From positions 1 through 23,053 of the forward strand of contig CALBYK010000133.1 of NCBI GenBank assembly GCA_937889855.1: a stretch of 23,053 nucleotides of DNA, in the 5' to 3' direction. Each line of letters begins with the position of its first letter. Positions within the stretch are counted from its first letter, which is position 1. The stretch comes from an uncultured Prevotella sp. GTDB lineage: Bacteria; Bacteroidota; Bacteroidia; Bacteroidales; Bacteroidaceae. The translations under genes and the position numbers were made by a program. The notes beneath the pieces are model-generated. The model worked only from the letters and a program-made list of their open reading frames with translations. It did no database searches and was not told the DNA's origin. Below, one piece after another: positions 1 to 7,400 of the stretch.

Positions 1-92
1 TAAATTTTTGATCACTCAGATTTAGGAGCTAGCCATCGAGGCTCCGCGTGCTTACGTACCATTTCATCCCGCTGTCAAATCCAGTCAACCCC
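1..92 (-). ncRNA. ssrA: tmRNA (ssrA), 5' part only
   Basis: Read on the minus strand from 92 downward, the sequence begins GGGGTTGACTGGATTTGACA and continues through GCGGGATGAAATGGTACG and a GGAGCC...GGCTAGCTCC hairpin. This is the typical 5' end of a bacterial tmRNA, the tRNA-like half followed by the first pseudoknot region. tmRNA rescues stalled ribosomes together with SmpB. The tag-peptide frame and the CCA end lie outside the window, so the gene is truncated by the window edge and not broken. Position 92 is taken as the mature 5' end because GGGG is the usual start. A -7 box lies about 40 bases upstream, leaving a short leader for RNase P to remove. The assignment rests on recognising the conserved 5' sequence; the partner 3' strand is not visible. 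Confidence 0.85.
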
Positions 93-130
93 AGATTGTG
101 AAAGCCCGTCCATGGCTCGTAATCTTGCTG

Positions 131-138
131 CAAAGGTA
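131..138 (-). promoter_or_regulatory. -7 box of the ssrA promoter
   Basis: On the minus strand this reads TACCTTTG, a perfect Bacteroidota -7 element (TAnnTTTG). It sits about 40 bases upstream of the presumed mature tmRNA 5' end. No clear TTTG is seen at the -33 position; that stretch is only AT-rich. Confidence 0.6.
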
Positions 139-306
139 CATATTATATTTTAAATAGAATGTTTTTTTGAGTTTTTTTTTGTGCTGATGCTTGTGATATA
201 TGATAGGGTGGGGTGGAGCTTAAGCTTAAAGTATTGGTTCTTAGCCATGTCGCCGGTTGCTTTATGTCAATTTTTATAGGTTTTGAATAAAAAACAAAAT
301 GAATTG

Positions 307-338
307 TTTGCGTGCACAGAAATATCTTGCTACCTTTG
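307..338 (+). promoter_or_regulatory. Complete Bacteroidota-type promoter
   Basis: TTTG at 307-310, then 20 bases, then TACCTTTG at 331-338. This matches the Bacteroidota primary sigma consensus (TTTG, 19-21 bases, TAnnTTTG) at every position. It points right, toward a region with no protein gene on the plus strand, so it should drive the short transcript ending at the terminator at 502-540. Confidence 0.65.
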
Positions 339-342
339 CATC

Positions 343-540
343 GTCAAAAGGTTAATAGATTGTTTAGGTTAGTAGTAATAGATTTAGGTTTTTAGTTATT
401 AGGTTTAAGGTAAATTTTTTAGAATGATTGTTTAACGGATAACGATGAAGGCTCGTGAGAATCTTCATTAATGAAGAAAATTCGAAGTTAAACATAACGA
501 CAACGGCACAGCTCGGTGAGAGTTGTGCCGTTATTGTTTT
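343..540 (+). ncRNA. Candidate small RNA between ssrA and rpe
   Basis: This unit is defined by a consensus promoter on its left and a 13-bp GC-rich hairpin on its right. It would be about 200 nt long. Only very short reading frames occur in it: MKARENLH from 445 and MKKIRS from 471. It contains three copies of a TTTAGGTT-like motif between about 364 and 411, and a perfect 16-base palindrome TCTTCATTAATGAAGA at 462-477. The ATGAAG at 445-450 can also pair with CTTCAT at 463-468, so two mutually exclusive hairpins are possible. No downstream plus-strand gene exists for it to control in cis, because rpe is convergent. The left-hand neighbour, 139-306, is AT-rich and holds nothing recognised beyond a short palindrome AGCTTAAGCT at 217-226. 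Not assigned to a family; 6S RNA or another housekeeping RNA is possible but unproven. Confidence 0.4.
502..540 (+). terminator. Intrinsic terminator, probably bidirectional
   Basis: AACGGCACAGCTC (502-514) pairs with GAGTTGTGCCGTT (520-532) over 13 bp with one G-U pair, around a 5-base loop, followed on the plus strand by ATTGTTTT. The U-rich tail favours plus-strand use, for the small transcript from 343. It also lies 33 bases past the rpe stop codon, so it may end rpe as well, although the minus-strand tail is poor in U. Confidence 0.65.
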
Positions 541-565
541 ATTGCCGTGTGTCTTAAGTTTCGCG

Positions 566-1216
566 TTAGACGCGCTTCAAATCGTGTATTGTCTTGGCAG
601 GGTTTTCCGACTTGAACACGTAGTTGCCGCTTACAAGCACGTCGGCTCCAGCCTCGACAAGGTTTTTGGCTGTGTCGCCGTTCACTCCGCCGTCAACCTG
701 GATGAGAGCCTTGCTGCCTGTCCGGTTGATGAGGCTGCGCAACTGTCGTGTCTTCTCAACGGTGTGCGGTATGAACTTTTGCCCGCCGAATCCTGGGTTC
801 ACGCCCATCAGCAGCACCATGTCTACATCGTTTATGATGTCTTCGAGCATGTGTACGGGTGTGGATGGGTTGAGTGTTACACCAGCCTTCATTCCGGCGT
901 CGTGTATTTGCTGTACAGTGCGGTGCAGGTGTACGCACGCCTCGTAGTGTACGTTCATCATCATAGCACCTGTTTCGGCAACCTGCTTGATGTAGTTCTC
1001 GGGGTGTACAATCATCAGATGCACGTCAAGCGGTTTCTTGCATGCCTTTGCCACGGCTCCGATGACTGGGAATCCGAAGGAGATGTTTGGCACAAACACG
1101 CCGTCCATGATGTCGAGGTGCAGCCAGTCGGCCTCACTGTTGTTGATCATCTCTATGTCGGTCTTCAGGTCAAGGAAGTTTGCCGACAATAGTGATGGTG
1201 AAATGAGTGTCTTCAT
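566..1216 (-). CDS. rpe: Ribulose-phosphate 3-epimerase
   Basis: This cytoplasmic TIM-barrel enzyme interconverts D-ribulose 5-phosphate and D-xylulose 5-phosphate in the pentose phosphate pathway. At 216 residues it has the usual full length. The family motifs are all present: SPSLLSANF near the N-terminus, HLDIMDG (H33, D35 as metal ligands), DVHLMI (H66), the VNPGFGGQ phosphate-loop segment at 139-146, and QVDGGV with the second catalytic Asp at D175. The start ATG at 1216 gives the expected N-terminus MKTLISPSLL. A 42-residue small ORF ends 55 bases upstream on the same strand, so the two may be co-transcribed. The convergent hairpin at 502-540 lies just beyond its stop. Housekeeping gene, not part of the glycan locus, although pentose phosphates would be a downstream product of arabinose use. 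Confidence 0.97.
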   Translation of the reverse strand: MKTLISPSLLSANFLDLKTDIEMINNSEADWLHLDIMDGVFVPNISFGFPVIGAVAKACKKPLDVHLMIVHPENYIKQVAETGAMMMNVHYEACVHLHRTVQQIHDAGMKAGVTLNPSTPVHMLEDIINDVDMVLLMGVNPGFGGQKFIPHTVEKTRQLRSLINRTGSKALIQVDGGVNGDTAKNLVEAGADVLVSGNYVFKSENPAKTIHDLKRV

Positions 1217-1271
1217 TTGTACTCTTGTTTTTTTATATTGTTTGTTTCGTCTGTTCAGACAAATAGCTTCG

Positions 1272-1400
1272 TCAGTTCAGGCAATATGCGGCTGCCTTGC
1301 CGTTGGAGCCTTTCACGGCACGGTAGGTATAGGCTATCTGCCGTATAATGTTGAGGGTGGCATCTGATGGCTTTATGTCCTCTGGGGTAAAATGTTTCAT
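1272..1400 (-). CDS. Small conserved-looking protein, 42 residues
   Basis: A short minus-strand ORF begins MKHFTPEDIKPSDATLNIIR, continues QIAYTYRAVKGSNGKAAAYC and ends LN. An in-frame ATG two codons upstream (1406) could be used instead. It has no signal peptide or membrane segment; the N-terminal half looks helical and charged. The overall pattern (FTPEDI.PS...IRQIAYTYR...YCLN) resembles very small Bacteroidales hypothetical proteins from memory, which I cannot check here. It lies 55 bases upstream of rpe on the same strand, so a shared transcript is likely. Upstream, TTTG at about 1497-1500 (minus strand) followed by an AT-rich TAATATTTCG is a weak promoter candidate. No function is proposed. 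Confidence 0.6.
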   Translation of the reverse strand: MKHFTPEDIKPSDATLNIIRQIAYTYRAVKGSNGKAAAYCLN

Positions 1401-1524
1401 AGGCATTTGTTTGTTTGTGATTGTTTCTATATGTTAGAACGGCATTTCTGCGGTTTTATTACATCAGATGCGAAATATTATGTCTTTAATTGTGCAAATT
1501 GTCTTCGGTTGTGTGTCTAAACGC

Positions 1525-1562
1525 CAACAGGACGGGCACATTGGCGTGTGTCCGTCCTGTTG
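1525..1562 (-). terminator. 16-bp hairpin after the small exported protein
   Basis: Positions 1525-1540 (CAACAGGACGGGCACA) pair with 1547-1562 (TGTGTCCGTCCTGTTG) with a single G-U pair and a 6-base loop. It starts 25 bases beyond the stop codon of the gene ending at 1587 and lies before the small ORF and rpe. The tail on the minus strand is only GCGTTTAG, so it is a poor intrinsic terminator by the U-run criterion; it may act as an mRNA 3' end stabiliser instead. Confidence 0.5.
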
Positions 1563-1586
1563 CATGTGTGTTTGCGAGTGTGGCGC

Positions 1587-2093
1587 TTATCTGCGGCTTC
1601 CGAATTGTCTTGCCTTGTGGTCTTTGCCTCGGTGGTTGCCTCTTGGTCCCTTGTCCATTTTGTCGGGGTGCCTGTTGTCGCCTTTCCATTTGTCGTTTCT
1701 TGGGCGTGGCGGTGGCATCTTGCAGTCGTAGTTGTGGCGCGGGTACTTGGCGTATATGTTGTGTGTGTATGCGCCGTCCCTCCATCCTATCGGACGGTAG
1801 AAGTAGTTGGCGTTCTTGTACATGTGCCACTGTGCCGCGGTGAGCAGCTTCTTCAGCGACCGGTTGCGTTTTTTCCATGTCTTTGAGTTGATGTCGCGGT
1901 AGGACGATATGCTGTTGAGGTAGTTGAGGTTGAGTTGGAGGATACTGTTGCGCTGCACGTTGGTCAGCCCGAGTTCAACAACCATCTTGTCGGTGATGTA
2001 GCTAGCCTCGAACGCTATGTCGGTGAGGTGCTGGGCATTGGCGCCAGTTATGCTGGCGACAAATGCAATGATTGCGATGAGTAGACGTTTCAT
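1587..2093 (-). CDS. Small exported protein, helical with basic tail
   Basis: A 168-residue protein with a clear signal peptide (MKRLLIAIIAFVASITGANA, cleavage after A20), so it is periplasmic or surface-exposed. Residues 25-95 are predicted helical from their composition and contain LTNVQ (43-47), followed by a stretch rich in Leu, Asn and Lys; this faintly recalls the LTxxQ pattern of CpxP/Spy-like periplasmic proteins, but the similarity is too weak for a family call. Residues 96-122 are Tyr-rich. From about 123 to the end the chain is very basic and rich in Pro, Gly, Asp and His (for example PPPRPRNDKWKGDNRHPDK), probably disordered. It has its own promoter (2141-2171) and a hairpin at its 3' end, so it seems to be a single-gene unit independent of the glycan locus. 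Function unknown. Confidence 0.8.
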   Translation of the reverse strand: MKRLLIAIIAFVASITGANAQHLTDIAFEASYITDKMVVELGLTNVQRNSILQLNLNYLNSISSYRDINSKTWKKRNRSLKKLLTAAQWHMYKNANYFYRPIGWRDGAYTHNIYAKYPRHNYDCKMPPPRPRNDKWKGDNRHPDKMDKGPRGNHRGKDHKARQFGSRR

Positions 2094-2140
2094 GTTCTTT
2101 CGTTTTTAATGGTTTATACTGTTCTTCTGTCTTGATGTTG

Positions 2141-2171
2141 CAAAGGTAGCTGATGTTGGTGTCACAGCAAA
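2141..2171 (-). promoter_or_regulatory. Bacteroidota-type promoter of the small exported protein
   Basis: On the minus strand TTTG (2168-2171), a 19-base spacer and TACCTTTG (2141-2148) form a complete consensus promoter. The start codon at 2093 lies about 48 bases downstream of the -7 box. Confidence 0.7.
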
Positions 2172-2240
2172 AAGGAAATCACTAAACAATGGTAGGGATT
2201 TCCCTAAAACATGAGCTGACAAGTGCCCACCGAATTTATA

Positions 2241-2276
2241 AAAAAACTCAAGTTTCGGATTTAGCCGAAACTTGAG
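2241..2276 (-). terminator. Intrinsic terminator at the end of the PUL
   Basis: A perfect 12-bp stem, CTCAAGTTTCGG at 2247-2258 and CCGAAACTTGAG at 2265-2276, with a 6-base loop. On the minus strand it is followed by a run of six T (2241-2246). It lies 22 bases after the stop codon of the epimerase/GH43 gene, the last gene of the locus, and is the only strong intrinsic terminator seen between there and susC. Confidence 0.9.
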
Positions 2277-2298
2277 AAAAATATCCATATAGGCAAAG

Positions 2299-4395
2299 TC
2301 ACTGTTTTATAGGCACTATCACTTCATTCATCTTTACCGTTATGCGGTCGTAGCCATCATTGGTAGGTGTGAAGTGCAGCGGTATAATGCGGGTCAATCG
2401 TGGAGAGACAGCATTGGAGGAATTGTGCACATGATAAACATAAAAGGCGTTGTCATTCTTGTCGTAGAAAACATCTCCGTGTCCAGAACCGTTTTCACCT
2501 ACGGTAGAACGGTGTATAATGCGGTTGTTGACAGGTTTCTTCCAAGGACCCAAAGGCGAGTCGGCTACGGCATAGCCAACGGCATAGTCGCGGCTCATAA
2601 AGTGATTGGCCGAGTAGAGCAGGTAGTACTTGCCTTTGTGCTTGATGACAGTAGGTCCCTCCATAACAGGTACCGATGGATAGTCGCTGGTATTCTCCCA
2701 TGCTTCGGTGTTGTCAAGACAGCGCTTAAGGGTGTTGGAGTCAATAGAACCTGTGCTCTTGTCGTATGCCGCTACCCATATATAGTTGCCGTTATCGAAT
2801 CGTACATGGTAGAGATACGACTTGCCATCGTCATCGGTAAAGACAAAAGGGTCGATGTTCTTGGCTGAAGCATCCACCGGCTTCACACTCTTCTGGGTAT
2901 ACGGACCGATGAGCGACGAAGCCTCTGCCACCGCAACCTGTTCGTTGGCAGTGTATGCAAGCTGCCATGTCTTGCCGTTGGTGTATAGTTGCGGTGCCCA
3001 AAATCCCTTGTCGCCATACACCTGCTTGCCTTCTGTAAGCAGGCGGCCTGCCGGAGTCCAATTCTTCAGGTCATTCGATTCGAGCACCGTAAACCCTTGT
3101 GGCGTGTTGTTGCTTGTTCCCGTGAGATAGTATTTGTCACCAGCGCGCACAATGGTTGGGTCGGCATAGGCAATCTGCTCCTCCTTGCCAATTGAGAAGT
3201 GGTAGCGGCAATGACTGGTGTATTTCTTGCCAGGTTCGAGCAATGTGCTCGGCCATTGTGGCTTGTTGGGCGAGTCGGGGTAGTGCTGGGTTTCGAGGCA
3301 CACAGCCGAGTGGCGCGGATAGCGGTAGCCGTGCTTGGCGGTGAAGGAGGCATCGAGGAAATTGCCTGTGTATACCTGTATGCCAGGCTCGTCGGTGTAG
3401 ACATCCATACGAATGCCGGTGGTAGGACTATACAGTGCAGCTGCAATGAGTTTGTCGTTGCCCTTGCCTTTGCGCCAAGTGTTAAGACACCAGTTGTGGT
3501 CGAATCCGCCTGCATTGCGTGTCATGTCAAAATGCTTGTTGTTGATATTGCGGATTAGTGGGGTAAGGCATCTGAAGTCCATTGGTGTGCCGGCAACGCC
3601 AAGCTCCTCGCCGGTAGTCATATATGTAGTGTCGGCAGGAGTGTAACGGTCGGCATTGATATAGAGCATCAGATTCTCACAATCGTGCGACGGGTCACCA
3701 TTCAAGTTGAAGTATGAGTGGTTGGTCATGTTGATAAATGTCTTCTTTGACGATGTGGCTTCGTAGCGTATGTCTATCGAATTGTCGGATGTAAGCGTAT
3801 ACGTAACGGTAGCATTTACGTTGCCAGGAAAGCCGTTGTCACCGTCGGGTGAGAAAAGGCTCATCTGCAAGGTAGAGTCGTTGAGCTGGTGTCCGTCGTA
3901 CACCTTGTATTGCCAACCGGTAGGTCCGCCGTGCAGGCAGTGGCCGTAGTTGTTCTGTGGCAACTGTATGGTCTTGCCGTCTATGGTTATGCGCCCCTGG
4001 TTTATGCGGTTGGCATATCGGCCGATGGCTGCTCCGAAGTCGCTACCAAAGTGTTCGCGGTCGGCATACTGGGCTATATTGTCGTAGCCAAGTACCACGT
4101 CTTGCATCTTTCCGTTGCGGTCGGGTACCATTATTGACACTATACGAGCTCCAAAATTGGTGAAACACACCTCCATACCCTTGCTGTTGCGCAAGGTGTA
4201 GAGATGGGTATGCTTGTCCTCAATGTTCAACTCGAAGTGGGACGGGTTAAGTCCCGATAGTGTAAGATCATTGGCGCGAAGCACTGTGTGGTCGGGTGCG
4301 CTCTTGTCGATGACAGGGTTACGGTAGGTCGATGTCTGCGCCGCAGTCGCCAAAGACAATAACAACGGTGCGCAGAATGTAGCAATTCGTTTCAT
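2299..4395 (-). CDS. Exported aldose 1-epimerase fused to GH43 glycosidase
   Basis: A 698-residue bifunctional protein with a signal peptide (cleavage near A18/A19). Residues 45-402 form an aldose 1-epimerase (galactose mutarotase) beta-sandwich: LHGG with H155, TNHSYFNL with H226, and CLETQHYPDSPN with the catalytic Glu E368. Residues 405-698 form a GH43 five-bladed propeller with all three expected acidic residues: ADPTIVR (D412, general base), NIDPFVF (D515, modulator) and VMEGPTV (E579, general acid), plus SGHGD near 637-641. The GH43 part should cleave a glycoside such as an arabinofuranoside, xyloside or galactofuranoside; the epimerase would equilibrate the anomers of the released sugar. 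Residues 24-42 (YRNPVIDKSAPDHTVLRAN) look like a second copy of a GH43 N-terminal strand placed before the epimerase. The gene follows the HTCS gene by 36 bp and ends at the terminator. Substrate not determined. Confidence 0.92.
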   Translation of the reverse strand: MKRIATFCAPLLLSLATAAQTSTYRNPVIDKSAPDHTVLRANDLTLSGLNPSHFELNIEDKHTHLYTLRNSKGMEVCFTNFGARIVSIMVPDRNGKMQDVVLGYDNIAQYADREHFGSDFGAAIGRYANRINQGRITIDGKTIQLPQNNYGHCLHGGPTGWQYKVYDGHQLNDSTLQMSLFSPDGDNGFPGNVNATVTYTLTSDNSIDIRYEATSSKKTFINMTNHSYFNLNGDPSHDCENLMLYINADRYTPADTTYMTTGEELGVAGTPMDFRCLTPLIRNINNKHFDMTRNAGGFDHNWCLNTWRKGKGNDKLIAAALYSPTTGIRMDVYTDEPGIQVYTGNFLDASFTAKHGYRYPRHSAVCLETQHYPDSPNKPQWPSTLLEPGKKYTSHCRYHFSIGKEEQIAYADPTIVRAGDKYYLTGTSNNTPQGFTVLESNDLKNWTPAGRLLTEGKQVYGDKGFWAPQLYTNGKTWQLAYTANEQVAVAEASSLIGPYTQKSVKPVDASAKNIDPFVFTDDDGKSYLYHVRFDNGNYIWVAAYDKSTGSIDSNTLKRCLDNTEAWENTSDYPSVPVMEGPTVIKHKGKYYLLYSANHFMSRDYAVGYAVADSPLGPWKKPVNNRIIHRSTVGENGSGHGDVFYDKNDNAFYVYHVHNSSNAVSPRLTRIIPLHFTPTNDGYDRITVKMNEVIVPIKQ

Positions 4396-4431
4396 ATTAG
4401 TTGGATTTCTTTGTTTTTTTTATTCAAGTTT

Positions 4432-7400
4432 CTATTTGTTAAAATCCTTCGGCAGCAGTCCAAACTGCTGGTAGAAGCACTTGGTGAAGTAGCTTGGGCT
4501 GGTAAATCCCACCATATAGCATACCTCGTTTACCTTAGACTGTCCGTCCTTAAGCATAGTTGCAGCCGCCTTCAGACGTTCAAGCCTTATATAGTTGTTG
4601 GGCGATATGTTGAGTGTGCCTCTAACCTTGCGGTTGAGACTTGAGCGGCTCATGTTAAGTTGAGATGCAAGCATGTCTACATTGAAGTCGCTATTGCCAA
4701 GGTTCTTCTTCATAACCTCCTTGAGACGTGTAAGGAAGTCGGTGTCGGCAGTGCTTATGGATACCGACTCTGAACTGACGAATGGCGACTGTATGTATGC
4801 TTTCTTTATCTCCTCACGCTGGCGCAGCAGGTTGGCAACGGTTTCGGCGAGGTAGTTCATAGAGAACGGCTTGACGATATATGCATCGGCACCGTTCTCC
4901 ATACCTTCGAGCTTAGCACTGTCGGATGTTACAGCGGTAAGCAACACAACAGGAATGTGCGAGAATGTGGCACTCTGCTTGATTTCCTTCAATAGCGTCA
5001 TACCGTCCATCGGCTCCATCATTATGTCGGAAACAACGAGGTTTACGGTATGGTCGGCAAGCACTTGCAGTGCCTCCTCGCCGTCGTTTGCTGACAGGAT
5101 GTTGTAGTCCTTAAGCAATTGTTTACGCTCGTAGTCGAGCATCTCTACGTTGTCTTCGACAAGCAGCAATGTGTACTTCTTGTCGCCGTGCTGCTCGGTA
5201 TCGTTGGCAGGACGGCAGTCATCGTCATCTGACGGCAAGACAACGGTGGGTTGCTGTTTTATTGGCAGCGACAGGCAGAACACGTTCATCGTCAGGTCGT
5301 CGTCCATAGCGAGTGTGCCTCCATGCAGCTCGGCAAGCGACTTTGCCATCGCCAGACCAATACCCGTACCGCTTGTAGTGGTGTGCAAGGCAGAATCGAG
5401 GCGGAAGAAAGGCTGGAATATATTCTCGCGCATTTCTGGCGGTATGATATTGCCGTCGTTCTTCACAATCAGCGTGAAGTGCTCCTCATCTGCACTGAGC
5501 AGAACCGACACACGTGAGGCGCAATACTTAACTGCGTTGTTGACAAGATTGCTGACAATCTTCGTAAAAGCCTCGTGGTCGACGTAAGCGTGCAGGTTGC
5601 TGTTCTGTATGGATATCGACGAGTTGATGCTGCGCTCGCGCATAACCGAACGGAAGCGGTTGTACACAGCCGTAACGAGTCTCTCGATATTGCACAATTC
5701 GTAGTTGAGGCGCAGTCCGTCGCGCTCGGTCTTGCGGAAATCGAGCAATTGGTTGATGAGGTCGCTTAGACGGGTGGTGTTCTTCGACATAATGTCGAGA
5801 TCGTCCTTAACCTCGGCATTGGTTATGCATCCGCTGTTGATGATGTTCTCAAGAGGAGCTTTGATAAGCGTTAGCGGTGTGCGTATCTCGTGAGCCACAT
5901 TGGTGAAGAAGTGAATCTTACTCTGGTATAGCTCCTGTTCTTTCTCGTGTTCAAACTTCTCAATGGCCTTTTGTCGTTTCTGCATAGAGCGCTCGTTGGC
6001 ATATTTTGCAACGCGCCACACTATGAAGCATATTAGCATAAGATACAACAGTTTGGCCCAGATAGACAACAGAAAGTGAGGGCGCACTTCTATCTTAAGT
6101 TCAAGCTCATCCTTGCCCCATTGGTTGTGGTAATCCTTCAAGCGCACGCGCAACTTGTACGAACCCGAAGGCAAATTGCTGTAGGCAATAATGTGGTCGG
6201 CGCGTATGGGCTGCCAGTCGCGGTCGAAGCCCTCAAGTTTATACTCCATCTCAAGTCCGAGGGCATTGGCATAGTCGAGTGGCACAACGTGCAGCGAGAA
6301 GGAGTTTTGCGAGTGGGCAAGCGACAGTTCCTTGGTAAAGACAATGTTTTTCTCCAGAGGCGAGTGTGGGCTGAAGTTGTTGATAGCCTCGTTGCCTATA
6401 TTGAGTTGTGTGACCACAAGTTTGGGCAGGTGTACGTTGCTGTTGAGCTTTTCGGGTGTAAAGCGTATTATACCGCTTAAGCTACCCAAATAAATCTTGC
6501 CGTCCTTAGCCAGAAGCGATGAACTATAGTTGAACTGGTTGTCGAGCAGCAGGCTGTTGTTGCTATAGTTGCGCAATTGCTTTGTAGATGGGTTGTAGCT
6601 TACAAGTCCGGCATATGTGGTGAACCATAGACTGCCATGGTGGTCTTCTATGATTCTGAATATGGTAGAGCCTATGTTGTTACGTCCCACCATAAACTGT
6701 TTAAGCTGTTTGTCGGTGCGGTCGTAGCGATAGGCACCTCCTCCCTGAGTGGTAATCCATACAGTACCCTCGTTGTCCTCAAAGACGGTGAGTATTTTGT
6801 TGGATATAAGTCCGCTGTTGTGAGCAGTAAAGTTGGTCCACTTATTGCTGTTGTGTGGCAGCATATACACGCCATTAGTTTGTGTGGCAACCCATAGACA
6901 ACCCTTCGAGTCGAAAGTGATGTTGTTGATAAGCACAGGTGGCACGCCGGCAATGTAGTCGAACTTGTCGGTGGCAGGATTGTATCGGCACATGCCGCGT
7001 ATGGTGCCAAGGTAGATGGAGCCATTGGGTGCACGGCAGATGCAGATGATTGTGTTGTCGTGCAGATCGCCCGGACGGTTGCCTGCAAAGAAGGTGCGCA
7101 CAACCCGCTTAGAGTTGGTGTCAATGATACGCAGCCCGTAAGAAAACGAGCCTACCCAAAGCTGGTTACCATCGATACAAAGGCCGTGGACGTTAGGAAA
7201 GTTCTCGCTTTCCTTGATATGTCGAATTTCGCCTGTCTGTGGATTCATGCAGTTGAGGCCGTCATCTTCGGTACCAATCCATATAAGTCCGTTGCGGTCT
7301 TGCACAATCTCTCGCACACGCCTGCCGCGCATGTTGCCTTGCGGCACAAAACGCTCGAACAAAGGGATGGTGTTGGGTAGATAATTCACGCCCCCGAAGT

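Noticed and set aside
455..1192. A 245-residue open frame on the plus strand opposite rpe
   Set aside because: It is fully antisense to the well-supported rpe gene, includes the terminator hairpin, and has a composition typical of a shadow frame (many His, Val, Cys).
2106..2288. A 60-residue minus-strand frame between the PUL terminator and the small exported protein
   Set aside because: It begins inside the intergenic region past the terminator stem, is translated through both the terminator and the consensus promoter at 2141-2171, and has no recognisable protein pattern.
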